The notes: generated by a model from the sequence alone, not told the origin. A DNA stretch of 12,631 nt from Demequinaceae bacterium (GCA_011524475.1 WTKG01000179.1:1-12631); one strand, 5' to 3'; positions 1 to 7,722 are shown, counted from the first letter of the stretch. Numbers and translations are program-made.

Positions 1-685
1 CGTCCGCACCGATCACAAAACTTTGACCGTCAAACACCAAATCGTCTTGACCGCCCCACATGTTCACGTATGCCACGGGGGCACGCACTTCGGTCGCGCG
101 GGTGTGTGCATGCTCGAGTCGCACGTGCCCCTTACCTTCTTCGAAGGGAGAACCATTGAGCACCACCAGCAATTGCACATCGTGGTCGTCGAGCAGGGTG
201 AGCGGCCCACCGTCTTGCCAAATGTCTTCGCATATCACCACGCCAATGCGAGTGGCATCGTGGGTGACGACGCAGGGACTGTCACCGGGGGCAAAGATGC
301 GGTGCTCATCGAACACCCCATAATTCGGTAAATGGTGTTTGGTGTACCGAGCGCTCACGACCCCGTGGGTGATCACCACCGCTTGATTGACAGGAGAGCC
401 TTCTTCGTTCACTCCGAGCGTTCCTAGAATCACCATCAGTTGCTCGTGTCCGGCGTCGGCGAGTGTGGCTGCGATGCGTTGCACCGAGGCTTCCGCTGCT
501 CGTTGGAACGATGCCCGTAAAGCGAGGTCTTCGATCGGATATCCCGTAGTGGTCATTTCGGGAAACACCACCACGTCGGCACCGGCTTCTGCGGCGCGCG
601 CGCTCCATTCCAAGATCAGACGTTCATTTCCGTCAATGTCGCCCACGCGGGTGTTGATCTGCGCGAGTGCCAACGTAAGTGCCAT
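1..685 (-). CDS. nadE: Glutamine-dependent NAD+ synthetase, N-terminal glutaminase part (3' end outside window)
   Basis: The enzyme makes NAD+ from deamido-NAD+ (nicotinic acid adenine dinucleotide) with ATP, using ammonia released from glutamine, in the cytoplasm. The 228 codons present start MALTLALAQINTRVGDIDGN and form the nitrilase-fold glutaminase domain. The catalytic triad is visible: Glu43 in FPEM, Lys116 in TKHHLPNYGVFDE, and Cys152 in VICEDIWQDGG. The C-terminal synthetase domain (SGGxDS loop) would lie beyond base 1 and cannot be seen, so a plain nitrilase/amidase is not strictly excluded. However, the KHHLPNYGVFDE and ICEDIW segments are typical of glutamine-dependent NadE. The ATG at 685 is the first start, and conserved N-terminal sequence begins immediately after it. 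There is no good Shine-Dalgarno; a -10-like hexamer lies 6 nt upstream, suggesting a leaderless mRNA. It is divergent from glnA2. Confidence 0.9.
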   Translation of the reverse strand, partial: MALTLALAQINTRVGDIDGNERLILEWSARAAEAGADVVVFPEMTTTGYPIEDLALRASFQRAAEASVQRIAATLADAGHEQLMVILGTLGVNEEGSPVNQAVVITHGVVSARYTKHHLPNYGVFDEHRIFAPGDSPCVVTHDATRIGVVICEDIWQDGGPLTLLDDHDVQLLVVLNGSPFEEGKGHVRLEHAHTRATEVRAPVAYVNMWGGQDDLVFDGQSFVIGAD

Positions 686-697
686 GAGACGAGCCTA
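686..697 (-). promoter_or_regulatory. Candidate leaderless promoter of nadE (-10 TAGGCT)
   Basis: On the minus strand TAGGCT (697 to 692) matches the actinobacterial -10 pattern TANNNT and ends exactly 6 nt before the nadE ATG at 685. Transcription would then start at or next to the A of the ATG. No convincing -35 is visible. The same spacing occurs at three other genes in this window. This is inferred from pattern only. Confidence 0.4.
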
Positions 698-744
698 TAC
701 GGGCCATGCGCCGTGCCGGCGTTCCTTCCGCACGCGAGGTAGGG

Positions 745-756
745 CAGGATGGGGGT
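745..756 (+). promoter_or_regulatory. Candidate start region of glnA2 (weak -10 CAGGAT, or an SD)
   Basis: CAGGAT (745-750) keeps the two key positions of a -10 hexamer (A at 2, T at 6) and lies exactly 6 nt before the ATG at 757, as in a leaderless promoter. The same bases (AGGA, and the following run of five G) could instead act as a Shine-Dalgarno. Both readings support the ATG at 757. The sequence alone does not decide between them. Confidence 0.3.
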
Positions 757-2091
757 ATGGACAAGCAGCAGGAATATGTGCTCCGAAGCGTAGAAGAGCG
801 CGATGTACGGTTCATCCGTCTGTGGTTTTCTGACGTTCTTGGCACTCTCAAATCCGTCGCTATCGCGCCCGCGGAGCTCGAAAACGCCTTTGAGGAAGGC
901 ATTGGCTTCGACGGCAGTGCGATTGAGGGGCTTACCCGCTCATTCGAAGCCGACATGATCGCCGTGCCTGATCCATCGACCTTCCAAATCTTGCCGTGGC
1001 GTGGAGACACTCAAGGCGCCGCACGCATGTTCTGTGACATTAAGTCGCCTAGCGGCGAACCTGCGATGGCCGACTCCCGCAATGTTCTCAAAAAAGCACT
1101 TGACCGGGCGGCAGAAAAGGGCTTCACGTTCTACACCCACCCTGAAGTGGAGTTCTATCTTTTCGAGGACATGTCCACCGATACGCCGCCAGTGCCGGTG
1201 GACCGAGCTGGCTACTTTGACAATGTTCCCCGTGGCACGGGAAACAACTTCCGTCGGGAAGCCATCACCACGTTAGAAGCGATGGGGATTTCCGTTGAGT
1301 TTTCCCATCACGAAGCGGGGCCCGGACAAAACGAAATCGACTTGCGTTACGCAGACGCTTTAACCACGGCAGACAACATCATGACGTTCCGCGCGGTGGT
1401 CAAAGAAGTCGCCATGGCGCAAGGAGTGTTCGCGTCATTTATGCCGAAGCCGCTAGGGGATGCCCCCGGTTCGGGCATGCACACGCACATGAGCCTGTTT
1501 GAAGGCGACCGTAACGCTTTCTATGAGGCGGGCGCAGAACTACAGCTTTCCCCTGTGGCGCGTCAGTTCATGGCGGGATTACTGAAGCACGCTCCAGAGA
1601 TCACCGCCATCACCAATCAGTACGTGAATTCGTACAAGCGCTTGTGGGGAGGGGCCGAAGCTCCGTCCTACGTGTGCTGGGGGCACAACAACCGCTCCGC
1701 CCTCGTACGCGTGCCTGTGCACAAGCCCGGCAAGGGCCCGTCGAGTCGCATCGAATACCGCGCTATTGATGCAGCAGTGAACCCCTACCTTGCTTTTGCG
1801 GTCATGCTTGCGGCAGGTTTGAAGGGCATCGATGAAGGCTATGAGCTTGCAGCCGGTGCCGAAGATGATGTGTGGGAGCTTTCCCCCACAGAGCGACGCT
1901 CGCTGGGCTATGAGCCTTTGCCGTCGTCACTGGCGGAAGCGGTACACGTCATGGAACGCTCAGAACTTGTGGCAGAAACACTTGGCGAACAGGTGTTTGA
2001 TTACGTGCTGCGTAACAAGCGTGACGAATGGCAGTCGTACCGTGCTCAAGTGACCTCGTACGAGCGCGAACGCTATCTCCCACTGCTCTAG
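757..2091 (+). CDS. glnA2: Glutamine synthetase-like protein GlnA2 (type I, alpha subgroup)
   Basis: Cytoplasmic, dodecamer-forming family that ligates ammonia to glutamate with ATP. In some actinobacteria GlnA2-like paralogs are dispensable or act on other amines, so the physiological substrate is uncertain. The 444-residue protein begins MDKQQEYVLRSVEERDVRFI, close in sequence and length to M. tuberculosis GlnA2 (446). The start at 757 is chosen on that match; the in-frame ATG at 706 adds 17 unrelated residues. Visible GS motifs include FDGSAIEG, GQNEIDLRY, GSGMHTHMSLF, NQYVNSYKRL and SSRIEYRAIDAAVNPYLAF. Where GlnA1 has the adenylylation Tyr (KDLYELP), this protein reads DDVWELSP with Trp373, and it lacks the 25-residue insertion region typical of the beta subgroup. 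GlnE should therefore not control it. It is the first gene of the glnA2-glnE-membrane protein operon; glnE follows after 3 bp. Confidence 0.93.
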   Translation: MDKQQEYVLRSVEERDVRFIRLWFSDVLGTLKSVAIAPAELENAFEEGIGFDGSAIEGLTRSFEADMIAVPDPSTFQILPWRGDTQGAARMFCDIKSPSGEPAMADSRNVLKKALDRAAEKGFTFYTHPEVEFYLFEDMSTDTPPVPVDRAGYFDNVPRGTGNNFRREAITTLEAMGISVEFSHHEAGPGQNEIDLRYADALTTADNIMTFRAVVKEVAMAQGVFASFMPKPLGDAPGSGMHTHMSLFEGDRNAFYEAGAELQLSPVARQFMAGLLKHAPEITAITNQYVNSYKRLWGGAEAPSYVCWGHNNRSALVRVPVHKPGKGPSSRIEYRAIDAAVNPYLAFAVMLAAGLKGIDEGYELAAGAEDDVWELSPTERRSLGYEPLPSSLAEAVHVMERSELVAETLGEQVFDYVLRNKRDEWQSYRAQVTSYERERYLPLL

Positions 2092-2094
2092 CTC

Positions 2095-5000
2095 ATGGCA
2101 GGTCGCGCTATATCGAGTGCTGCGGTCCTGCGTCGCGCCGGGATTGTAGATCCGAGTCGGGCGGCAGAACATCTGACGAATCTGGCAGAGGTCTTTCCGC
2201 ACGTAGCGACGCATGCCAGTGAGTATCTTCATGAGGTCGCGGACCCTGACCTGGCTGTTCTGCAAGGTTTGCGGTTAGCAGAGGCGTGCACAGCAGCACA
2301 GCAGCGTGCTGATGTGGACGAGACGTGGCAACGTCATCCACGACGCGTGTGGGGCATCTTGGGTGGCTCTGCCGCACTGGGAGACTTTCTTGTCACGCAT
2401 CCGGAATATGTAAGCGACCTTGCCTATCGCGAATCTCCGTGGACCACCTCGTCGGACACAGTGCGTGGAGTGCTTCTTGACGCCATCGGAGCCGATGGGG
2501 AAGCTCCGATACCTGTCGCGACAGAAGACGACCCTGTGCCAGCAATGCGTATCGCCTATCGTCGCCACTTGTTAGTGATCGCCGCAGAAGACCTGGCCCA
2601 CCCTCACCCGACCGACATCATGCCGCGTGTGAGTGAGGCGCTGTCCGATCTCGCAGACGCGGCTCTGGAAGCCTCGCTCGCGATTGCGCGCAGCCAGGTG
2701 CCAGAACATGCGCAGGCCCAGCTTGCCATGATCGCCATGGGTAAGACCGGGGCACGGGAACTCAACTATGTGTCGGACGTAGACGTGGTCTACGTTGCGG
2801 ACGCTGCTCCACACGCAGACAAAGACAGCGCTATGGAGATCGCCACGGCGCTCGCCACCACTGCGGCTCGAGTATGTGATGCCCCAGGGAGCGAGCCGGC
2901 GTTGTGGGCTGTAGATGCCGCGCTTCGCCCTGAAGGCAGAGATGGGCCGCTCGTGAGAGATGTCGTTTCCCATGCAGCCTATTACCGCGAATGGGCTGCC
3001 ACCTGGGAGTTTCAGGCGCTCCTGAAAGCCCGCCCCGCGGCGGGAGATCGGGCACTGGGACGTGCATACATCAAGGCACTCGCTCCTCTGGTGTGGGAGG
3101 CATCTTCACGGGACAACTTTGTTGCAGATGCTCAGGCGATGCGCACCCGAGTGGAAGAAAACATTGCTCTTGCGGAACAGGATCGTCACATCAAATTGGG
3201 GCCCGGAGGCCTGAGAGATGTGGAGTTCACGGTGCAGTTGCTCCAATTGGTGCACGGACGTATGGACACCACTTTGCATGTTGCGCGCACGCTCGATGCT
3301 CTTCAGGCGTTGCGAGACGGAGGGTACGTGGGGCGCCCTGATGCCGAGCGGCTGTCGTCGGCGTATCGCCAATTGCGTGTACTAGAACACCGCCTGCAGG
3401 CATACAGGATGAAGCGCACGCATGTGATGCCGACGGAGGAGGCTGCCCGCAGGCGGCTTGCTCGAGGTGCGCGTCTGGGGCAGATAGAGGATCTCGACCA
3501 CGTGTGGACTACCACTACTCGCGAGGTGCGAGCTCTTCACTTGGATATGTTTTATCGCCCGCTGCTACCCGTCACGGCCTCTCTCACTGCCGAAGAAGCG
3601 CGGCTGAGTCCCGAGGCAGCGCAGGAGCGACTGACGGCGCTTGGTTTTGCCGATGCAGCTGCGGCACAGCGGCACTTGGCGGCCTTGACCAAAGGTGTCT
3701 CACGCCGGGCAGCCATTCAACGTCAAGTACTGCCTGCCATGATGGGGTGGATCGCCCAGGGTGCGGATCCGGATGCAGGCCTGCTCGCCTTCCGCAACGT
3801 GTCCGATCAACTGCGTGATTCTTCGTGGTTCCTCACCTTGTTGCGCGACTCACGCACCGCTGGCGAAAGGCTAGGGGCATTGTTGTCTACCGCCCCGTAT
3901 GTGACCACGGCACTGTTGGCTTCGACAGAGTCCATCACCTGGCTGGACTCCGATGAGGAACTCACGCCCCGCAGTCGTGAGCGACTGAGCGCAGAAGCGG
4001 ATGCGATTTTGTCTCGCAGTGACGACGCGGTGCAGTGCATTACGGCCTTACGTAACGTGCGTAGGCGTGAACTGGTGCGTGCCGCTGCGGCAAATGTGCT
4101 GGGGATCGTGGATTCGGTGAGCGCCGCCCGTGCCGTCACCCTGGCTGCCGACATAGTGGTGCAAGGGGCGCTCCGTATCGCCTGCCACGAGGTGGCTCTA
4201 CGCAACGGGCAGTCACAGCTTCCCTTCGACATGGCCGTGGTGGCTATGGGGCGCTATGGCGGCATGGAGATGGGATACGTATCCGACGCGGATGTGATGT
4301 ATGTCTACGAGCCCCATCAAGGCGCTGACGAGGATGACTGCCACCGTGCAGCCCGCAAGGTTGCAGAAGAATGCGCCTTGCTGCTCCAGAGGCCCTTGAG
4401 TCAGCCTCCGCTTGCTGTGGATGCTGATCTGCGCCCAGAAGGCCGTAGCGGCCCGCTGGCGCGCTCCCTGGAGTCTTTCCGCGAATACTATGCACGCTGG
4501 TCTGAGCCATGGGAGGCGCAGGCGTTGTTACGGTGCCGCACGGTCGCAGGCAACGAGGGCCTGAGAGAAAAATTTGTGTCTCTGATAGATGGAGTGCGCT
4601 ACCCGACGCACGTCACAGACGACGCGCTTGATCACATGCGGCGGTTAAAAGCCCGCATGGAATCAGAGCGGCTTCCCCGAGGAGTGGATCCACGTCGCCA
4701 TCTCAAACTTGGCCCTGGCGGTTTGTCTGATGTGGAGTGGGTGGTCCAGTTGGTGCAGCTGCGGCACGCCCATGAGGTTCCGAGCCTTCGCACGAGTGTC
4801 ACGTTGGAGGCACTCCACGCCGCGGTGGAGGCGGACCTGGTAGACGCCAGCGATGCCGCGACCCTCGAAGCAGCATGGCGAGCAGCTACCGAACTTCGAG
4901 GCGCGATTGCTCTGCGCGGACGCCCCGCACATGCCGTAGACGTGATGCCTACCGCTGCCCATGAATTGCGTGCGTTGGCCGCTATTGTCGGTCAGGGCCG

Positions 5001-5097
5001 TACCGGCGAAGAAGAAGATGACAATTGGGCACGTCTTGCGCGCCGTTGTCGGAGGGTAATGGAGCGGCTGTTCTACGAATGGGAAGAAAAGAGATGA
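2095..5097 (+). CDS. glnE: Bifunctional glutamine synthetase adenylyltransferase/adenylyl-removing enzyme
   Basis: GlnE transfers AMP from ATP to one tyrosine of each GS subunit, lowering activity when nitrogen is plentiful, and its other half removes the AMP by phosphorolysis. At 1000 residues it has full family length (M. tuberculosis about 994). Two homologous nucleotidyltransferase halves are intact. The N-terminal adenylyl-removing half has MGKTGARELNYVSDVDVVYV with acidic pair Asp228/Asp230, then LRPEGRDGPL (about 280) and KLGPGGLRDVEF (about 367). The C-terminal adenylyltransferase half has MGRYGGMEMGYVSDADVMYV with Asp731/Asp733, then LRPEGRSGPL (about 780) and KLGPGGLSDVEW (about 871). 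The ATG at 2095 lies 3 bp after the glnA2 stop with no evident Shine-Dalgarno, so translation is probably coupled. The likely target is GlnA1 Tyr405, encoded head-on to it. Confidence 0.96.
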   Translation: MAGRAISSAAVLRRAGIVDPSRAAEHLTNLAEVFPHVATHASEYLHEVADPDLAVLQGLRLAEACTAAQQRADVDETWQRHPRRVWGILGGSAALGDFLVTHPEYVSDLAYRESPWTTSSDTVRGVLLDAIGADGEAPIPVATEDDPVPAMRIAYRRHLLVIAAEDLAHPHPTDIMPRVSEALSDLADAALEASLAIARSQVPEHAQAQLAMIAMGKTGARELNYVSDVDVVYVADAAPHADKDSAMEIATALATTAARVCDAPGSEPALWAVDAALRPEGRDGPLVRDVVSHAAYYREWAATWEFQALLKARPAAGDRALGRAYIKALAPLVWEASSRDNFVADAQAMRTRVEENIALAEQDRHIKLGPGGLRDVEFTVQLLQLVHGRMDTTLHVARTLDALQALRDGGYVGRPDAERLSSAYRQLRVLEHRLQAYRMKRTHVMPTEEAARRRLARGARLGQIEDLDHVWTTTTREVRALHLDMFYRPLLPVTASLTAEEARLSPEAAQERLTALGFADAAAAQRHLAALTKGVSRRAAIQRQVLPAMMGWIAQGADPDAGLLAFRNVSDQLRDSSWFLTLLRDSRTAGERLGALLSTAPYVTTALLASTESITWLDSDEELTPRSRERLSAEADAILSRSDDAVQCITALRNVRRRELVRAAAANVLGIVDSVSAARAVTLAADIVVQGALRIACHEVALRNGQSQLPFDMAVVAMGRYGGMEMGYVSDADVMYVYEPHQGADEDDCHRAARKVAEECALLLQRPLSQPPLAVDADLRPEGRSGPLARSLESFREYYARWSEPWEAQALLRCRTVAGNEGLREKFVSLIDGVRYPTHVTDDALDHMRRLKARMESERLPRGVDPRRHLKLGPGGLSDVEWVVQLVQLRHAHEVPSLRTSVTLEALHAAVEADLVDASDAATLEAAWRAATELRGAIALRGRPAHAVDVMPTAAHELRALAAIVGQGRTGEEEDDNWARLARRCRRVMERLFYEWEEKR

Positions 5098-6011
5098 GCA
5101 TGATGCGGCGATTCATGGGAACCGTGATGCTGGTGGCGGCAGTGGCTGCCGCAGCTTTGTGGGGGCTTGGGGTGGCGGCGGTGAATGCGGTTGAAGACGG
5201 GAGTTTTTTTCGCCAGATTGCCACGGGAGTGGTGGGGTCTGATCTGTTTTCGCAGGTGTTGACAGCTACGGTAGAAGACTCAGTTGGCGCCACTTTGGAC
5301 AATCGGGGCATTGATGTGCGGAGCCTGGGCGTTGAAGAGGAACTTAAGGCCACGATCGCTACCGTGACAGACACACAAGGTGTGACCGATGCTCTCGTGA
5401 ATGCCACCACGGAAGCGCGTGAGGCGTTATCCCGCGAACTTACTGACACGACTCGCGAGCCTGCGCCGCTATTGCTGACCGTCGATTTTTCTTCCCCTGT
5501 GCAGGAGACGCTTGCCGCTGTCCCTCTCGTGGGAGACCAGTTGCAGAACGCGCCCATCCCTGCTTTTGAAACTCAGATTATGGGAGCAGAGACCTTTGAA
5601 CGAGTGCGCACCGGGTATGAGTTCTTGTCGTGGTGGAGCATGTGGGGAGGGTATGTCGCCGCAGCCTTGGCGGTGATGGCATTTGTGATTTTCCCGCGAG
5701 GCTTCCGAGTGGTGCCCCGGTTGTTGTACCTGGTGGGATTCGTGATGCTGGGCCTGTGGGCACTCGTGACTTTCGTGACCCCCGCGTCTGTGGTGGGACT
5801 TCTGCCCGGGGGAGTAGAGGGATCGTTAGGCGAGACGATTCTGGCTCTTATACCGACCGATTCCTTTGGCGATTTTGGCACCCGGGCCTTGTGGGTGGGC
5901 GTCACCGCTGTGGCGGCAGGCGTCGCAGCAAGCTTGGTAATCAGAGGCACAGAAAAACTTGTATCTCGCCGCCCACGCCGCTCACGAGATGACGACTACT
6001 GGGACGAATAA
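5094..6011 (+). CDS. Uncharacterised four-helix membrane protein with extracytoplasmic domain
   Basis: I do not recognise this 305-residue protein. The ATG at 5094 overlaps the glnE stop as ATGA; further in-frame ATGs follow at codons 3 and 4. Upstream in-frame ATGs lie inside glnE and encode non-membrane sequence, so they are rejected. The start MSMMRR is positively charged. A hydrophobic segment spans about 9-31, and a mostly soluble, Thr/Glu-rich region spans about 32-180, probably outside the membrane. Three more hydrophobic segments follow (about 184-202, 208-230, 264-284), then a charged tail SRRPRRSRDDDYWDE. The Arg-containing link between helices 2 and 3 (FPRGFRVVPR) would be cytoplasmic, giving both ends inside. 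No catalytic motif or lipobox is seen. The ATGA overlap implies co-translation with glnE, but a nitrogen role is only guilt by association. A hairpin ends the operon 29 bp downstream. Confidence 0.85.
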   Translation: MSMMRRFMGTVMLVAAVAAAALWGLGVAAVNAVEDGSFFRQIATGVVGSDLFSQVLTATVEDSVGATLDNRGIDVRSLGVEEELKATIATVTDTQGVTDALVNATTEAREALSRELTDTTREPAPLLLTVDFSSPVQETLAAVPLVGDQLQNAPIPAFETQIMGAETFERVRTGYEFLSWWSMWGGYVAAALAVMAFVIFPRGFRVVPRLLYLVGFVMLGLWALVTFVTPASVVGLLPGGVEGSLGETILALIPTDSFGDFGTRALWVGVTAVAAGVAASLVIRGTEKLVSRRPRRSRDDDYWDE

Positions 6012-6039
6012 CTCTGCTCTGAGGCCCTCCGCACATACA

Positions 6040-6073
6040 ACAGTGGGGCCACCCCGAAGGGCGACCCCACTGT
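6040..6073. terminator. Hairpin between convergent operons (bidirectional terminator candidate)
   Basis: ACAGTGGGG (6040-6048) and CCCCACTGT (6065-6073) form a perfect 9-bp stem. After a 3-nt internal loop with mismatches, CCC (6052-6054) pairs GGG (6059-6061) around a CGAA tetraloop. The structure sits between the stop codons of the membrane gene and glnA1 and would form on either transcript. There is no clear U-tract on either side, as is common in actinobacteria, so a purely intrinsic mode is not assured. Confidence 0.7.
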
Positions 6074-6088
6074 GAGAACTGTGTCGGC

Positions 6089-7522
6089 TTAGATGTCGAA
6101 GTACAGTTCGAATTCGTGCGGGTGCGGGCGGAACCGCAGTGGGTCAATCTCGTTTTCACGCTTGTACGAGATCCACTCTTCGATGAGGTCTTGTGTGAAG
6201 ACTCCACCCTCGGTGAGCCACTCGTGGTCAGCTTCCAGGTTGTCGAGAACCTTGGACAACGAGTCCGGCACCTGCGGGATCGTCGCCTGCTCCTCAGCAG
6301 GAAGCTCGTAGAGGTCCTTGTCTACAGGCTCTGGCGGCTCGATCTTGTTCTTGATTCCGTCAAGACCAGCCATGAGCAGCGCGGCGAATGCCAGGTACGG
6401 GTTCGACGACGGGTCTGGCGCACGGAATTCGATGCGCTTCGCCTTCGGGTTCGATCCCGTGATCGGGATACGCACCGAAGCCGAACGGTTACGAGCCGAG
6501 TACACCAGGTTCACTGGTGCTTCGAAGCCCGGCACCAAACGGTGGTACGAGTTCACGGTCGGGTTGGTGAAGGCGAGCAGCGCCGGAGCGTGCTTGAGGA
6601 TTCCACCGATGTACCAACGAGCAGTGTCGGACAGTCCGCCGTAGTTCTTCTCATCGAAGAACAGCGGCTTGCCGCTCTTCCAGATGGACTGGTGGCAGTG
6701 CATACCGGAACCGTTGTCGTTGAACAGCGGCTTAGGCATGAACGTCGCAACCTTGTCGTTCTTCCACGCGACGTTCTTGACCACGTACTTGAACTTCATG
6801 AGGTCGTCGGCTGCGTGCAAGAGCGAGTTGAAGGTGTAGTTCACTTCCTGCTGACCGGCGGTACCCACTTCGTGGTGCGCGCGCTCAACGGAAATGCCTA
6901 CCTCGCCCAGCGTGGAGCAAATTTCGTCACGAATGTCCGCGAACTGGTCACCGGGGGACACAGGGAAGTAGCCGCCCTTGTAACGAGTCTTGTACCCACG
7001 GTTAGCGGAACCATCGGGGTTCGTCTCAGCGCCAGTGTTCCACCAGCCCTCAGAAGACTCGATGTGGTAGTAGCCCTCGTGCTCGTTGGTGTCGAAACGC
7101 ACCGAGTCGAACAAGAAGAACTCAGCCTCTGGGCCAAAGTACGCGGTGTCACCGATTCCGGTGGACTTCAGGTATTCCTCAGCCTTGGCGGCAACATTGC
7201 GCGGGTCGCGCGAGTAGGCCTCGCCGGTGAGCGGGTCGTGGATCGAGAAGTTGATGACCAGCGTCTTCTGCTTGCGGAACGGATCCACGTAGGCAGTGGC
7301 GACGTCGGGGATCAACTTCATGTCCGACTCGTTGATGGCCTGGAAGCCACGGATCGAAGATCCGTCGAACATGAGGCCGTCCTCGAAGGTGTCCTGCGAG
7401 AACTGGTTGGCGGGCACGTTGAAGTGATGCATGAGGCCCGGCAGGTCACAGAAGCGGACGTCAACGAACTGGACGTCCTCCTTCTTGACGAAGTCGAAAG
7501 CCTCTGCGGCAGTTTTGAACAT
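6089..7522 (-). CDS. glnA1: Glutamine synthetase type I (beta, adenylylatable)
   Basis: The main ammonia-assimilating enzyme: glutamate + NH3 + ATP gives glutamine, as a cytoplasmic dodecamer. The 477-residue protein has the normal length (M. tuberculosis GlnA1 478) and the expected motifs: [51 protein letters not shown] and [10 protein letters not shown]. Tyr405 in KDLYELP is the adenylylation site recognised by GlnE. The ATG at 7522 has a Shine-Dalgarno AAGGAG (7537-7532) 9 nt upstream. Codons are strongly biased to C- or G-ending forms: no TTA, CTA or TCA codon occurs, which leaves the codon-aligned antisense frame open over almost the whole gene and suggests high expression. It is separated from the DUF4191-lipA-lipB genes by a 200-bp control region and convergent with the glnE operon. 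Confidence 0.97.
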   Translation of the reverse strand: MFKTAAEAFDFVKKEDVQFVDVRFCDLPGLMHHFNVPANQFSQDTFEDGLMFDGSSIRGFQAINESDMKLIPDVATAYVDPFRKQKTLVINFSIHDPLTGEAYSRDPRNVAAKAEEYLKSTGIGDTAYFGPEAEFFLFDSVRFDTNEHEGYYHIESSEGWWNTGAETNPDGSANRGYKTRYKGGYFPVSPGDQFADIRDEICSTLGEVGISVERAHHEVGTAGQQEVNYTFNSLLHAADDLMKFKYVVKNVAWKNDKVATFMPKPLFNDNGSGMHCHQSIWKSGKPLFFDEKNYGGLSDTARWYIGGILKHAPALLAFTNPTVNSYHRLVPGFEAPVNLVYSARNRSASVRIPITGSNPKAKRIEFRAPDPSSNPYLAFAALLMAGLDGIKNKIEPPEPVDKDLYELPAEEQATIPQVPDSLSKVLDNLEADHEWLTEGGVFTQDLIEEWISYKRENEIDPLRFRPHPHEFELYFDI

Positions 7523-7540
7523 CTCTTTTTGCTCCTTGAA

Positions 7541-7576
7541 GTTATAAGGCGCGCCGAATGCGGCTCTTCAAGAGTA
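7541..7576 (-). promoter_or_regulatory. Candidate glnA1 promoter elements
   Basis: Two -10-like hexamers precede glnA1 on the minus strand. TATAAC (7546-7541) matches TATAAT at 5 of 6 positions, with TTGAAG (7570-7565) further upstream at a long 18-19 nt spacing. It would start transcription near 7534, at the Shine-Dalgarno. TACTCT (7576-7571) matches TANNNT and would start near 7564. The first places the GlnR-like array at about -53 to -90, a usual position for an activator. The second makes the array overlap the -35 region. I cannot choose between them. Confidence 0.4.
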
Positions 7577-7586
7577 GGGCTTCGCA

Positions 7587-7624
7587 GTTACTTCCCGGTT
7601 CGCACAATGTTTCCAATATGTTTC
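7587..7624. promoter_or_regulatory. GlnR-like operator: four 5-bp half-sites at 11-bp steps
   Basis: On the plus strand the pentamers GTTAC (7587), GTTCG (7598), GTTTC (7609) and GTTTC (7620) are separated by exactly 6 nt each. In the glnA1 direction they read GAAAC, GAAAC, CGAAC, GTAAC. Actinobacterial GlnR, an OmpR-type global nitrogen regulator, binds arrays of GTnAC and GAAAC half-sites spaced by 6 nt. Three half-sites match one of these types and the fourth is degenerate. The order of half-sites is not the canonical alternation, so the assignment is tentative. Its position just upstream of glnA1 fits nitrogen control. No such array is seen upstream of glnA2 or nadE. Confidence 0.55.
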
Positions 7625-7680
7625 GTTCATTCACACCTGTCACACGCATCGCGTCAGTGGGTGCAGCGCAGACAGAAGTC

Positions 7681-7722
7681 AACAGAGGAAAGGAAGAGTG
7701 GTGGCGAGGAAGAGGGGTGAGG
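7681..7722 (-). terminator. C-rich, G-poor stretch after DUF4191 (possible Rho-dependent terminator)
   Basis: Read on the minus strand directly after the DUF4191 stop, these 42 nt contain 22 C and only 2 G, with little potential to fold. That is the composition of a rut site for Rho. No intrinsic hairpin is seen between DUF4191 and glnA1, yet glnA1 has its own promoter-like region, so termination here would insulate it. On the plus strand the same stretch is a purine tract (37 of 42). Function is inferred. Confidence 0.35.

Noticed and set aside
706..756. glnA2 starting at the ATG at 706
   Set aside because: The extra 17 residues do not match GlnA2 proteins, whose N-terminus corresponds to MDKQQEYVLR at 757.
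387..833. A 148-codon plus-strand frame opposite nadE
   Set aside because: It runs antisense to the conserved glutaminase domain and out of frame into glnA2. Its composition is that of a shadow frame.
5025..5093. Membrane protein starting at the ATG at 5025
   Set aside because: This region is the glnE 3' end in another frame. The segment is polar and precedes the basic, hydrophobic N-terminus that starts at 5094 with an ATGA overlap.
7631..7644. A CRP/GlxR-like site (two TCACA pentamers)
   Set aside because: The pentamers are in direct rather than inverted orientation, and the spacing does not fit the TGTGA-n6-TCACA pattern.
6116..7720. A 534-codon open frame on the plus strand covering glnA1
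   Set aside because: It is codon-aligned antisense to glnA1. It stays open because highly biased glnA1 uses no TTA, CTA or TCA codons. The product is rich in Val and Arg, has no domain I recognise, and no start signals are seen.
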